27,224 nucleotides of DNA from Armatimonadaceae bacterium (lineage in GTDB: Bacteria; Armatimonadota; Armatimonadia; Armatimonadales; Armatimonadaceae): the NCBI GenBank assembly GCA_030446525.1, contig JAUJNC010000048.1, positions 1-27,224 of the forward strand, in the 5' to 3' direction. Made by a program: the position numbers and the translations under genes. The notes beneath the pieces are model-generated. The model searched no databases, had not been told where the DNA came from, and saw only the letters and a program-made list of their open reading frames with translations. Below are positions 7,722-16,766 of this stretch, piece after piece (positions within the stretch are counted from its first letter, which is position 1; each line of letters begins with the position of its first letter).

Positions 7722-9845
7722 CTATGTCGATCTGACGGATACGGGTCCGAACTGGGCGTTCCCCTCGCGTACCAGCAGGCCGACTGCACCGTGCGCATGA
7801 CCGGGGGCGAGATGGCCCTGAAGCGTCGGTCCGCCCGCGAGCGCCCCGGTCAGCATCCCGTCCGTCTGGATCGTCAGCGACAGGGCATAGTCGTGGTCCG
7901 GAATCCAGTCGAAGCGCCCCTCGGCCAGCACGGTCTCCTGAGCGTCGCAGCGCTCCGCCAGGCGAACCATCCCGTCGGCGCAGAGCGTCAGCGCCGCATA
8001 GCGGAACAGACCCCGGACACAGGCCATCAGCCCAACGGCGGCCGCCATATGCGGTCGGGCCGTCGCCGCTGCGCTATAGCCGCTCCACGAGGACTCGCCC
8101 TGAAGAGCCATCCCCACACCTTCGTCCTGGATGAGGCGGTAGGGGAACTGCGCGCTGCCACCGGAGAAATGGTCGGCGGCGTCCACCCAGGCCCGGCGCC
8201 ACATCTCGCCGCCGTTTTCCGGGCGGCCCAGGGTGACGCGCGGGGTCCCGTCCCAGGTCAGCCAGTCCAGCAGCAGGGTGCCGTTGCCCGAAGCGCCGGT
8301 AATCTCCACACCGACTTCGGCGATGGGGCTGCCACCCATGTCGGGAATCTCCCATTCGAGGGTTGCAGAAGCTCCCGGCGCCATTGCCTGCACGGGTTCG
8401 TGCTGCGGGCAGCGCACGATCTCCAGCTGGTCGTTCTTGCCGTAGACGCGGACAAAGAGATTGGCCCGCACCGGGTGCAGGTTCCCGGTATCGGCGGCAA
8501 CGCTCGCGCGTACCGTCTGACCCGGGTAGAGCGTGGGCGAGGCCACTAGGCCATAATTCGGCATCTGCGCCGCCTCTGAAGGGATGAAGGTTGCCGTGGC
8601 CGCGCGTCCGGCTCGGCCAAGTGCAACGCCTCTGTATCGCAGGGCGAGCGCCCGCTTGCCATTACCGGAGAAACCAGCCACGTTTTCCACCGTTACCACG
8701 CCCCGCGCCTCGATGCTGTCCTCGCAGCGGAAGCCCTGCACGCTACCGGGCAAGCTGAAGTGAAACCGCGCGCCGTTCTTGGGCGCGACGGGCTCCTGGC
8801 CCGCCAGAGCGCGGCCGATATTAACGATCTCGTACGTCTCACGCACGGCGTCGGTAATGGCCCGCCCGCCGTCCGCCGTGGGCAGGTATATCCGGTCGGC
8901 GACGGGACCACGCCAGTCGGGGCCAACGTCGATGCCGGCAAGGCCGTTCTTTATACCCAACAGGCAACCGACATTGCCGGAGTTGCAGTCGGTGTCATAG
9001 CCGGCGGTGTTTGTCACCATTAGTGACTTCTGGAAGTCATCGTCGCCATACAAGAGACCCAGCAGGATGACGGCGTGATTGGGAACCATGTGGCAGCCCC
9101 CGCCGAATTTCTCATAGCCGTAGCGCTCCTGGAGCCGCCCCAAGGTCTTCTTCCAGTCGGGCTCCTCCGCGCGCCACTGTCGCAGGTCCTGGATCAGGGC
9201 GTAGATGGTGGAGCCCTTGGGGATCAGACCACTGGCCGTGTCAAGGAGTTTGTTCAGGTCGGACTCGACGAAGGCCTGCGCCTCCATCGCGGCGACGACC
9301 TGCGCCCCGTAGATCGCCTCCCCGTCGTGGCTGACGCTGGCGGCGCGCCGCGCCAGATCGGCGGCCCGCTCCGGGTCGCCGGGACACACCATCGCCCAGC
9401 CGTCGATGAAGATCTGCGCCCCGATCTGCTCGGCGACCACTTTGCCGTTGGTGGCGACGCTGCCCGATTCGGGCGCTTCGATGCCCGCTTTCAGGCGCAG
9501 GAACGCCGTGTGCTCGGTGGAGTTGCCCAGGCCACCCCACCAGAGGACGGTTCGCTTCTCGATCAGATAGTTGCGCCACGTCCAGCCGATCTGAGCAGGG
9601 GTAAGGTTGGGGTCGTTTCCGTTATCCGGCAGGGCGCGCAGGAAGAGGAAGGTGCCGGAGATGTCGTCGTCGGTGACGATGAGGGGCACACCGCGCTTCT
9701 CATGCACGTAGTACTGTATCTCGCCCAGTTCGGCCAGGATGCGCTCGTGGGACCATTGCTCGAAGGGGCGGCCCAGGTACACGCCGATGATCTTGCCGAG
9801 CACACCGGCATAGACGCGTTCCGCATAGTCCGAAGGGATAGTCAA
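7722..9845 (-). CDS. ADP-ribosylglycohydrolase-family protein with C-terminal beta-sandwich modules
   Basis: About 707 residues from a TTG start at 9845, chosen because GAGAGGA lies 7 bases upstream and the family homology begins right after it (YAERVYAGVLGKIIGVYLGRPF). An ATG at 9959 would overlap the upstream gene and lacks support. Residues 1 to about 360 are the all-helical ADP-ribosylglycohydrolase/crystallin J1 domain (PF03747-like): metal-binding TDDD at 58-61, GGLGNSTEHTAF near 105-115, and GYDTDCNSGNVGCLLG from 282. These acidic residues bind two Mg ions in characterised members. The remaining half looks like two beta-sandwich modules, possibly carbohydrate-binding. No signal peptide is seen. 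In this polysaccharide locus the natural substrate may be a glycoside rather than an ADP-ribosylated protein; that is inference. Confidence 0.8.
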   Translation of the reverse strand: MTIPSDYAERVYAGVLGKIIGVYLGRPFEQWSHERILAELGEIQYYVHEKRGVPLIVTDDDISGTFLFLRALPDNGNDPNLTPAQIGWTWRNYLIEKRTVLWWGGLGNSTEHTAFLRLKAGIEAPESGSVATNGKVVAEQIGAQIFIDGWAMVCPGDPERAADLARRAASVSHDGEAIYGAQVVAAMEAQAFVESDLNKLLDTASGLIPKGSTIYALIQDLRQWRAEEPDWKKTLGRLQERYGYEKFGGGCHMVPNHAVILLGLLYGDDDFQKSLMVTNTAGYDTDCNSGNVGCLLGIKNGLAGIDVGPDWRGPVADRIYLPTADGGRAITDAVRETYEIVNIGRALAGQEPVAPKNGARFHFSLPGSVQGFRCEDSIEARGVVTVENVAGFSGNGKRALALRYRGVALGRAGRAATATFIPSEAAQMPNYGLVASPTLYPGQTVRASVAADTGNLHPVRANLFVRVYGKNDQLEIVRCPQHEPVQAMAPGASATLEWEIPDMGGSPIAEVGVEITGASGNGTLLLDWLTWDGTPRVTLGRPENGGEMWRRAWVDAADHFSGGSAQFPYRLIQDEGVGMALQGESSWSGYSAAATARPHMAAAVGLMACVRGLFRYAALTLCADGMVRLAERCDAQETVLAEGRFDWIPDHDYALSLTIQTDGMLTGALAGGPTLQGHLAPGHAHGAVGLLVREGNAQFGPVSVRST

Positions 9846-9894
9846 AAAAGTGTCCTCTCGTTCTGACGGTAAGCCGGATGAACCGCCTCCCGAA

Positions 9895-12087
9895 TCAGCG
9901 CTGATCAATGAACTCAATCCGAGCGTGCTTCGTGCCTGAGGGAAGAAGGACATCCCCATTTTCCAGGGACCGCAGCCTGTGCCCGTTTACGAGCGCCCGT
10001 GCGTTCAGGGTCGCCGGTAGGCGCAGCACGAAACCCGCCGGCGGAACGGCCGCAACCGACAGGGTCAGCATGGCCCCGTGTTGTGCAGGTGCGTATCGGA
10101 AGGAGCAAGCACCGTAATGGGTTGGCAGATGCTCCACTGCCATCACCTCCCCCGCCGTAAACCATTGGGGAGGCACACCGGCCAAAAGCACCAGACAATC
10201 GCCGTCTTCGAAGACGAGGCTGTCGCGCAACAGCAGATGCAGTTCGGCGATGGACCACCCATGCGGCATGGCGACGCTCGCGTCCCACGTTGTGCGCACA
10301 TGCTTCCAGCCGCCCGAGCCGCTCCTGCCGCCCTCGTCAAGGGCGTACCACCCGCGCATCTGTTCGTGGTCCAAGTGCCGATCCAGCGTCTTGTAACCTG
10401 CCTCGCGATTGCCGGCCAAGAGCCCCTGGTGCGCCGTTGCCAGCGGGAAGTAGCGCCAGCCAGTCGGCGTCTGCGCGCCCACCTCCTTGAACTGCTCATA
10501 ACCCTTGCCCGCCTCGAGGGGGTACAAACGGCACGGCCAGAGCACACAGTAGCTACCATATTCACGCCCAAGATGGCCGCCGAATGCTTGGTCATAGCTT
10601 TGGAACAGTTCCTCGGCCAGGCTGCGCCAGGCGTCCGCATCCTCCTCCCTGCCGTACGCCTCGGCAAGCAGGACCGCCGCTCGCAGACCGGCGATATCGA
10701 ATGCTTCGGTGTACTCGGGATGAAAGCCGTCGCACCGCCCCGGCTTGAGATCCTGACGCTCCTTGGCGGGCACGGCATCGCCAAAGTCCAGGCTAGTGGG
10801 GCAGACCCAGTGCGGCCCCGGAGAAGTGCGGTAATACCGAATCATGTCATCAAGCTTCTGCACGCAGGGATAGATGCGAATGAGCCACCCTTTATCGCAG
10901 ACGAAGCGCCAGTGCTGGCCCAGGAGCCATAGGATCTGTCCAGGGTTGTCCGCTTCAGGGTAAACGCGGCCATTGAAGGGGTGACTGAGGAAGTAATCCA
11001 GGGCCTCCGCGGCAAGGTCAAGATGACCAGACTTCTGCAGAATACTAGCGACATAGACACCGTCACGGTTGAACACGTTATAATTGGTGACGGACACGTC
11101 TGGCGCCCCCTCGTTCATGCACAGCGCCACGTGTCCGGCGATGGCCGCGAAGCACTCCGCCCAGCGCGGATCGGGGAGCGTGATCGAAACGCGCCCGGCC
11201 CAGTCCGCCCAGTAGGAAGCCGCCGTCTCAAACAGCCCGCCGGGGTTGATCCGCTGGAAGTACGCCAGGCCCGGATCAGGCTGCAGCGTGCCGCCCTCCG
11301 TGGGGTTTGGCACCGCCTCGTCCAGCTGCGCCCACTCGCTTCTGCCATCCCAACGGTGCTCGACCGCCCGCCGGCCCGGCAGAACAGGACAGACAAAGCT
11401 CAGGGTTTTCGTCTGCCCCGGCGGCAGCAGGAGATCGAAGCGCAGTGCACCCGAGCAATCCCCCTCCGGCGAGGCCGCGTTTTTTTCCTTCGGCATATCG
11501 CCCGCGAGCGCCCACTGGGCGATGGTGTCGGTCGCAAGCACCCCAGAGGCGCTGGCATTAGTGTCCGTCAGCAGCGCGGCGTGGCCCTCCACGACCAGGG
11601 CGTTCCCCTCTTCGCTCACCGCAAGTTGATGGACGGGTCCGCCCGCCGGCCCGAGTGGGCGCAGCGCCGCGTAGAGTGCGGGGAGGAGCGTCTGCTCTCC
11701 CTGATTCGCGACATGAACGCGGGCACCTACCACGAAGATATCGCCTTGAGGCGATGGGTGCCGGACCTGACAGATTTCCGTCTTGACGCTCACGTCTCCC
11801 TGGCTCCACACCGACCACGGGATGAGCTGCCCGACGCCACCGAAGCCGTGCTCGCAAGCCACGCCCTCCTGGGTCGGTGCAGTTAACCTTCCGCTCTGCT
11901 TATCCAGCAGCCAGAAGGAGATGCCGTAGCTGCCAAAGCCCGGCGAAAAGCCGCCCTCGGCCTCAACAAACGTCTTGAGCGTGTCGAGCGTGTTGGCAAT
12001 CCCTATGGGCAGGTGAATCTTTCCCCGCGGGTCGAGCTCGCCGCAGGACGGCGAACCTTCGGTTCTCTGTGCGCTTAAAACAGTCAC
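9895..12087 (-). CDS. Six-hairpin (alpha/alpha) glycosidase-like protein
   Basis: About 730 residues. The start is uncertain: a GTG at 12087 follows the stop of the FAH gene by one base, while an in-frame GTG at 12156 overlaps that gene and has no ribosome binding site. No signal peptide. The first roughly 300 residues look like a beta-sandwich. The centre, from about residue 330, has helical-hairpin features of (alpha/alpha)6-barrel glycosidases: FAAIAGHVALCMNEGAPDVS, YNVFNRDGVYVASILQKSG, YPEADNPGQILWLLGQHWRF and TEAFDIAGLRAAVLLAEAYG. A short beta domain closes the protein (LRLPATLNARALVNGHRL), as in GH78/GH95-like enzymes. Acidic residues in NRDG and YPEAD are possible catalytic ones, but I cannot assign a GH family. 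Probably trims oligosaccharides in the cytosol or periplasm. Confidence 0.65.
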   Translation of the reverse strand: MTVLSAQRTEGSPSCGELDPRGKIHLPIGIANTLDTLKTFVEAEGGFSPGFGSYGISFWLLDKQSGRLTAPTQEGVACEHGFGGVGQLIPWSVWSQGDVSVKTEICQVRHPSPQGDIFVVGARVHVANQGEQTLLPALYAALRPLGPAGGPVHQLAVSEEGNALVVEGHAALLTDTNASASGVLATDTIAQWALAGDMPKEKNAASPEGDCSGALRFDLLLPPGQTKTLSFVCPVLPGRRAVEHRWDGRSEWAQLDEAVPNPTEGGTLQPDPGLAYFQRINPGGLFETAASYWADWAGRVSITLPDPRWAECFAAIAGHVALCMNEGAPDVSVTNYNVFNRDGVYVASILQKSGHLDLAAEALDYFLSHPFNGRVYPEADNPGQILWLLGQHWRFVCDKGWLIRIYPCVQKLDDMIRYYRTSPGPHWVCPTSLDFGDAVPAKERQDLKPGRCDGFHPEYTEAFDIAGLRAAVLLAEAYGREEDADAWRSLAEELFQSYDQAFGGHLGREYGSYCVLWPCRLYPLEAGKGYEQFKEVGAQTPTGWRYFPLATAHQGLLAGNREAGYKTLDRHLDHEQMRGWYALDEGGRSGSGGWKHVRTTWDASVAMPHGWSIAELHLLLRDSLVFEDGDCLVLLAGVPPQWFTAGEVMAVEHLPTHYGACSFRYAPAQHGAMLTLSVAAVPPAGFVLRLPATLNARALVNGHRLRSLENGDVLLPSGTKHARIEFIDQR

Positions 12088-12088
12088 C

Positions 12089-12943
12089 TCAATTCTGCGC
12101 GACAACCGAATTCTCCAGCCGCCCAATGCCCTCGATCTCCAGCACAACGGTATCACCGGGATGGAGGAATACCTGCGGCTTTCGGAAGTACCCCACCCCG
12201 GCGGGCGTGCCGGTGGTCACGATGTCGCCGGGTTCCAGGGTCATCACCTGCGAAAGCTTGGAGAGCAGTTGCGGCAGGGGAAAGACCCAGTCGCGCGTCG
12301 TGCCGTCCTGAAGCATCTCGCCGTTCACCCATGTCCTCAGGCTCAGGTTCGCCGGATCGGGTATCTCCTCTTTGGTGACGACGCAGGGACCGATCGGGGC
12401 GAAGGTGTCGAAATTCTTGCCCAGCGTGATCTGGCTGTCGGTGAACTGTACATCGCGCGCCGAAACATCGTGCAGGATGGTGTAGCCGAAGACGGCGTCC
12501 ATAACCTGGGCGGGGGACGCGCTTCGCACCGTCCGTCCTATAACCACCGCAAGCTCCACCTCGTAATCCAGTTGCTCGCTCATGCCGGGCTTGACGATCG
12601 GCTCGCCGGGGCCGATCACTGCGCTCGGCAGCTTGGCGAAGAAGAAGGGGAATTGGGGCAGCACGGCGCCGGGGTTCTCCTCCAGGTGTCCCCGGTAGTT
12701 GATGCCGGAGCAGAGGATCTTCCCCGGACGCGGCAGCGGCGCGAGAAGGCGCACCCGACCCAGCTCATAGGTCTCGCCTGCCCCGGATGCCAGCGCCGCG
12801 CGCGCAGCCGCAAGTCCTGCCTCGCCCGCCTGAATCAGAGACAGCATATCACTGGGCAGGGCCGCGCTCAGGTCCGCCAGCCGTCCTTCCCGTCCCGCCC
12901 CGAGCCGTCGCTGACCGTCGGCCTCGAACGTATAGAGTCTCAT
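12089..12943 (-). CDS. Fumarylacetoacetate hydrolase family protein
   Basis: A 284-residue cytosolic enzyme of the FAH superfamily, whose members hydrolyse or decarboxylate beta-diketo acids, including 2,4-diketo-3-deoxy sugar acids. ATG 12943 has an excellent ribosome binding site (GGAGGAGAAGCG) and overlaps the stop of the alcohol dehydrogenase gene by 4 bases (ATGA), so the two are probably translationally coupled. Family landmarks in order: KILCSGINYRGHLEENP, the metal-binding DYEVELAVVIG (two Glu), GYTILHDVSARDVQF with the metal Asp, KNFDTFAPIGPCVVT, and near the C-terminus GDIVTTGTPAGVG. The length is normal. Beside a dehydrogenase and a lactonase-like enzyme it fits the last step of a non-phosphorylative sugar-acid pathway (compare L-fucose or L-rhamnose route 2,4-diketo acid hydrolases). 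The substrate is inferred. Confidence 0.88.
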   Translation of the reverse strand: MRLYTFEADGQRRLGAGREGRLADLSAALPSDMLSLIQAGEAGLAAARAALASGAGETYELGRVRLLAPLPRPGKILCSGINYRGHLEENPGAVLPQFPFFFAKLPSAVIGPGEPIVKPGMSEQLDYEVELAVVIGRTVRSASPAQVMDAVFGYTILHDVSARDVQFTDSQITLGKNFDTFAPIGPCVVTKEEIPDPANLSLRTWVNGEMLQDGTTRDWVFPLPQLLSKLSQVMTLEPGDIVTTGTPAGVGYFRKPQVFLHPGDTVVLEIEGIGRLENSVVAQN

Positions 12944-13959
12944 CGCTTCTCCTCCAGAATCAGTATGCCTTTGTGGATCCGAGCCGGGTCCTCGGCCAGA
13001 TCGGCAAAGACGCCGGGCGCGTCCCACAGGGGGAAGTGGGTGGCGACCTCGGGGTACGAGATCGCCCCGCTCGCGAGCAGCGCCAGCGCTTCGGGGAAGC
13101 AGTCCACCGACGCCCGCGAGCCAAGCAGGGCTATCTCCTTGCGCGTGAGGTCCAGGACCGGGAAGGTGACCCCGACGCCCGGTTTCGCCAGGCCAACGAT
13201 CACGATGCGCCCGCCCGCGCTCACCAGATCCACGGTCTTCTCCATCGCGGCGGGGTCGCCGGTCGCCTCGATGACGAGCGGCGCGCCCTCGCCGCCCGTC
13301 CGGTCGAGCACCGTTTGCAGGAGGGCATCATCTGCGGCGACGGTTTCCGCCCCCAGCCGGGCGGCCATCGCCAGCCGGTCGGGGAGCACGTCCGCCGCCG
13401 CCACGCGGGCGCCGCGCGCCCTGGCGACCTCGATGAGGGCCAGCCCGATGGGGCCGCACCCGAGGATCAGCACATATTCGCCGACAGACGCACCGGCGCG
13501 GCGGCACGCCTGGACGGCGATGGCGACGGGTTCGGCGAACGAGGCCCACGCCAGCGACAGGCCGTCGGGCACGGGGTGGACATGGCTGGCCGGGGCGGCC
13601 AGGTACTGGGCGTAGCCGCCCGGCCGCGTCGCTGAGGATCGGGAGCTTGACGCAGCAGTTGGACTTGCCGATGCGGCAGGGTAGCACGCGCCGCACCCGA
13701 GAAAGGGTTCCACGGTGACACGCGTTCCCGGGCCGACGCCGGCCACGTTCGCGCCGACGGCTTCCACCACGCCCGCGACCTCGTGGCCGCCGATGACCGG
13801 ATAGCGGGCATAGGGGCTCTTGCCGTGATAGATGTGCAGGTCGCCTGCGCAGATCCCCGCAGCCCCGACCGCGACCAGCACCTCGCCGGTCCCCGGCCGG
13901 GGCGTTTCCCACTCGCCGACGCGCATCTCGTGCGGGGCGTCCATGATAACGGCACGCAC
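12940..13959 (-). CDS. Zinc-dependent medium-chain alcohol/sugar-acid dehydrogenase
   Basis: A 339-residue MDR-family NAD(P) dehydrogenase from a GTG start at 13959 with AGAGG upstream. Catalytic-zinc residues: Cys in GICAGDLHIYHG and His-Glu in YPVIGGHEVAGVVEAVG. Cofactor domain: GCGPIGLALIEVARARGA, and further AAADVLPDRLAMAARLGAETV. The frame is open throughout, but between about 13680 and 13630 the translation turns into a Ser/Ala-rich string. In the next frame the same bases encode PCRIGKSNCCVKLPILSD, which supplies the missing cysteines of the structural-zinc lobe. So two compensating indels (the first in a short C run near 13680) hide the real sequence, and a gene caller would not notice. 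Likely oxidises a hydroxyl of a sugar acid. It lies 9 bases after the metallo-hydrolase gene. Confidence 0.85.
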   Translation of the reverse strand: MRAVIMDAPHEMRVGEWETPRPGTGEVLVAVGAAGICAGDLHIYHGKSPYARYPVIGGHEVAGVVEAVGANVAGVGPGTRVTVEPFLGCGACYPAASASPTAASSSRSSATRPGGYAQYLAAPASHVHPVPDGLSLAWASFAEPVAIAVQACRRAGASVGEYVLILGCGPIGLALIEVARARGARVAAADVLPDRLAMAARLGAETVAADDALLQTVLDRTGGEGAPLVIEATGDPAAMEKTVDLVSAGGRIVIVGLAKPGVGVTFPVLDLTRKEIALLGSRASVDCFPEALALLASGAISYPEVATHFPLWDAPGVFADLAEDPARIHKGILILEEKR

Positions 13960-13968
13960 ATTGCGCCT

Positions 13969-14744
13969 CTATTCGCTTTCTGACGCCGCCGTGATGGCGT
14001 CGCCCGGTTTCAGAACTACGATCAGGGCACCCGCCGCCGCGTTCCTGTTGCTCGTCCAGATGGTATTCGAACTCCTCCACCTCGGGGCAGTCCGGGTCGA
14101 TGTAATGGCAAGGCAAGACAGTGTCCAGGCCCAGCCACCGGGCGGCCATCGCCCCTTCGCGCGGACTCATCTCGCCGAAAGCATGCGTCCCGGCCCAGTC
14201 ACCCGGTGCAGGATCTCCCGGGGGTTCGCGATGCCGAGGCACCCGATGGTGGGCTGGTACAACTCGGCGATCAGCTTCAGGTCGCTGAAAAGGGCCGTAT
14301 CGCCATAGTGGTAGAACCGGACGCCGGGATCGGCGTAAACGACAAAGCCCATCGGCACGCCGGAGGCGTGGGTGCCGTCCGGCATCCGGATCTGGGACCA
14401 ATGGTGGCACTCGACGGGCCGGACCGCGACCTGGGCGACCTCGACGGCGATGCCCCAGGTGGTGGCGCGGATCTGTTCCCCGGGGATGCCCCGCGCCATC
14501 AGGTACGCCTTGACCTCGCCGCCGCAGACGACGGGCGCGCCGGTGCGGCGGGCGATCTTTCCGTATCGCCCAGGTGGTCGAACGCGGCGTGGGAGACGAG
14601 GATCAGGTCCACCCGTTCCAAATCGCGTGACTTGACCGGACTGCCGGGGTTCTCGTCCAGGAACGGGTCGAGCAGGATATGGCGGCCCGCCTCGGTGATG
14701 ATCTCGTAACCGGCCACGCCGAAGAACCGGATCGTTGTTGCCAT
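13969..14744 (-). pseudogene. Metallo-beta-lactamase-fold hydrolase (UlaG-like lactonase), frameshifted
   Basis: About 258 residues with frames joined, from ATG 14744 (AAAGGG upstream, 10 bases after the previous stop). The N-terminus ATTIRFFGVAGYEI and HILLDPFLDENPGSP are typical of UlaG-like MBL proteins. The zinc motif HAAFDHLGD follows near residue 50. Three single-base shifts are needed: near 14564 (an A run), near 14195 (a G run) and near 14034. Joined, the later parts read MGFVVYADPGVRFYHYGDTALFSD, then THAFGEMSPREGAMAARWLG with LPCHYIDP, and end LIVVLKPGDAITAASESE. UlaG hydrolyses L-ascorbate-6-phosphate lactone; here a sugar-acid lactone is plausible because dehydrogenase and FAH-type hydrolase genes follow directly. 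Probably a live gene with sequence errors. Confidence 0.78.
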
Positions 14745-14754
14745 GCGGCCCTTT

Positions 14755-15678
14755 CTACGCGAGCGTCGCTTCCAGGGACTGGACGAGCCAGACCATCGTG
14801 TCATTGCAGGGCGTCGCCACGCCCGCGCGCTTCCCCGCCGCGACGATGGCGCCGTTGATGACGTCGATCTCCGTGCGCCGGCCCTTCTCCACGTCCTGCA
14901 GCATGGACGACTTCGCCCCGGCGGCCCGCCCCAGCAGGCCGGTGATGGTTTCCCAGCGCTCCTCCTCATCGAGCGGGATGTTTTGCGCGCGGGCGACCGA
15001 AACCGTTTCCCGCAGCAGGGCGCGCATCAGGCGCCGGGTGCCCTCGTGTTCGACAAGCTGCCCCGCGCACAGCCGGAGGAGGGCGGAGGTCGGCAGCGTG
15101 CACACGTTCAGTGCCAGCTTCTTCCAGATTTCGGTGAGAACGGCCTCCGTCGGCGTCACCTCCAAACCGGCGCCGCGGAACACGGCGGCGACGCGGGCCA
15201 GCCGGTCGCTTGGGCTGGCGTCCAGCTCGCCGAGGAAGGTCATGCCCTGCCCGGCGTGCAGGATGTGTCCCGGACCCAGGACGGTCGCGCTGTGGTAGGT
15301 GACGCCGACCAGCAGGCGCTCCCTGTCGACGATCCCGGCGATGCGCTCGGCGTTGCCCCAGCCGTTCTGGAGCGAAAGGACGACGGTGTCTCGGCCCAGG
15401 AGCGGGGCGGCGGCGCGCAGCGCGGCTTCGGTGTGGTAGCACTTGACGAACACGACGACCAGGTCGGTGGGTCCGACATGCGCCGGGTCGGTCGTGGCCG
15501 GAACCCGCACCACGCGCACCTCCCCCGTCTTGCTCTGGATGCGCAGGCCGTCCCGGTTGATCGCCTCCACGGCCGCCGCTGCCACGTCCACCAGGGCGAG
15601 CTCGTTCCCCGCCTCGGCGAGCGCCCCGCCGAGCGCGCAGCCCATCGCCCCCGCGCCCCCGATGACCGCGATTTTCAT
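14755..15678 (-). CDS. 2-dehydropantoate 2-reductase family protein (PanE/ApbA-like)
   Basis: A 307-residue NADPH-dependent reductase. The Rossmann loop GGAGAMG is at residues 7-13, followed by VFVKCYHTEAAL near 76-87, LQNGWGN near 103-109, the catalytic-lysine region EIWKKLALN at 183-191, and the substrate-binding block SSMLQDVEKGRRTEIDVING near the C-terminus. Full length with all key residues. ATG 15678 has a G-rich ribosome binding site and overlaps the upstream gene by 4 bases (ATGA). The family reduces ketopantoate to pantoate for coenzyme A synthesis, but paralogues in catabolic operons act on other 2-keto acids. Sitting among sugar-acid genes with no other pantothenate gene, a 2-keto-sugar-acid substrate is at least as likely, so I give no gene symbol. 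Confidence 0.85.
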   Translation of the reverse strand: MKIAVIGGAGAMGCALGGALAEAGNELALVDVAAAAVEAINRDGLRIQSKTGEVRVVRVPATTDPAHVGPTDLVVVFVKCYHTEAALRAAAPLLGRDTVVLSLQNGWGNAERIAGIVDRERLLVGVTYHSATVLGPGHILHAGQGMTFLGELDASPSDRLARVAAVFRGAGLEVTPTEAVLTEIWKKLALNVCTLPTSALLRLCAGQLVEHEGTRRLMRALLRETVSVARAQNIPLDEEERWETITGLLGRAAGAKSSMLQDVEKGRRTEIDVINGAIVAAGKRAGVATPCNDTMVWLVQSLEATLA

Positions 15679-16766
15679 TGTCCCCCCTCCCCTGACACGA
15701 TCACATACTTCGCGGGCGTCACCAGCTTCGCCCCGCTTGCGTCGGAGGCCCTGGCCGTGATCTCATACCGGCCCGCGCGCCCCGGGTCCCAGGTGATGCC
15801 GAACGGGCGCTTGGTGTCCTCGCCGATCTTCTCGCTGCCCTGGAAGAACTCGACCTTGGTGATCTGGCGACCCTCGACGCGCGGCGCGACCAGGATGGGG
15901 ATCGCCGCCCCCGGCTCGAAGACCGTCCCGCTGCCCGGCACGCTGATCAATACCTCCGGGATCTCGACCGCGGAGACATGCCCCTTCTCCGCGCCGTACA
16001 CCCGCAGGTTCGCGAACACCGGGCCTACCAGCGAATCGAACTCCGCCGACTTGCCGATGAAGACGTACTTGAACGGCCGGATCTGGTCCTCGTAGGGCAC
16101 CTCGAAGACCTTCTCGCCGTTGACCAGGACGCCGAAGCGGTACCGGGTCTTGCTCCAGAACACGCGGATCGTGTTCGTGCCTTCCTTCCATCCGGCCCAC
16201 GTATTCCGTTCGAACGGGAGCGGGATCCGCTCCGAGTACCCGCTGGGCTCGGCCTGCGACGCCCCCCGGGCCGACCAGTACACCTTGAACCCCTGGCCGA
16301 AGAGCGGGGTGTTGTCCGGCTTCCTGCCGGTGCGCAGCATCCACAGGGCGTCCAGGTTGGTGCCGCTGTGGGTCACGTGCGGGCAGCCGCCCGGGTTCGA
16401 GAACATGCTCAGAAAGGCGATCTTGTCCTGGTTGTGGCTGGTGTTGGCCTTGGCCCAGTCCAGGCCGATCAGGTCGATCTCCAGCGCCCCTTCGAAGCCG
16501 TGGGCCTCCGCGACCTCGATCACCATCTGATCCCCGTTGGCGGTGGTCTTCCAGCCCTGGGGCGTGAACTGCCCGCCTTTGACCTTCTTGGAGCCTTCTC
16601 CGGCCACCGGGTCCGCCGAGGTCAGCGGGTCCTGCAACACGGGCACCAGCGTCACCTCCGGCGGCGCGGGCGGCGCCGGTTTCGGCGCTTCGGCAGCAAT
16701 GACAGGGGGGACACCGATGACGGCAATCGCAATCGTGGGGATGATCCATCGTGACAAACTATGCAT
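15675..16766 (-). CDS. Secreted lectin-like protein with C-terminal Ig-like (Big_7-type) domain
   Basis: About 363 residues from ATG 16766, chosen for AAAGGA 8 bases upstream and because it opens a signal peptide (SRWIIPTIAIAVIGVPPVIAAEA); a longer start at 16796 is less likely. After a proline-rich linker, residues about 50-255 look like a concanavalin/LamG-type beta-sandwich (NTIRVFWSKTRYRFGVLVNG, and KYVFIGKSAEFDSLVGPVFANLRVYG). The last 90 residues resemble an Ig-like module of the Big_7 type (ITKVEFFQGSEKIGEDTKRP, then GRYEITARASDASG), also found at the end of the fusion gene at 22063. It probably binds polysaccharide outside the cell, with no clear catalytic residues. It overlaps the genes on both sides by a few bases, so it is part of the operon. 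Confidence 0.7.
   Translation of the reverse strand: MHSLSRWIIPTIAIAVIGVPPVIAAEAPKPAPPAPPEVTLVPVLQDPLTSADPVAGEGSKKVKGGQFTPQGWKTTANGDQMVIEVAEAHGFEGALEIDLIGLDWAKANTSHNQDKIAFLSMFSNPGGCPHVTHSGTNLDALWMLRTGRKPDNTPLFGQGFKVYWSARGASQAEPSGYSERIPLPFERNTWAGWKEGTNTIRVFWSKTRYRFGVLVNGEKVFEVPYEDQIRPFKYVFIGKSAEFDSLVGPVFANLRVYGAEKGHVSAVEIPEVLISVPGSGTVFEPGAAIPILVAPRVEGRQITKVEFFQGSEKIGEDTKRPFGITWDPGRAGRYEITARASDASGAKLVTPAKYVIVSGEGGQ

Noticed and set aside
14998..15010. Operator-like GAAACCGTTTC inside the PanE-like gene
   Set aside because: It lies within conserved coding sequence and its centre is one base shorter than in the lacI operators; likely chance.
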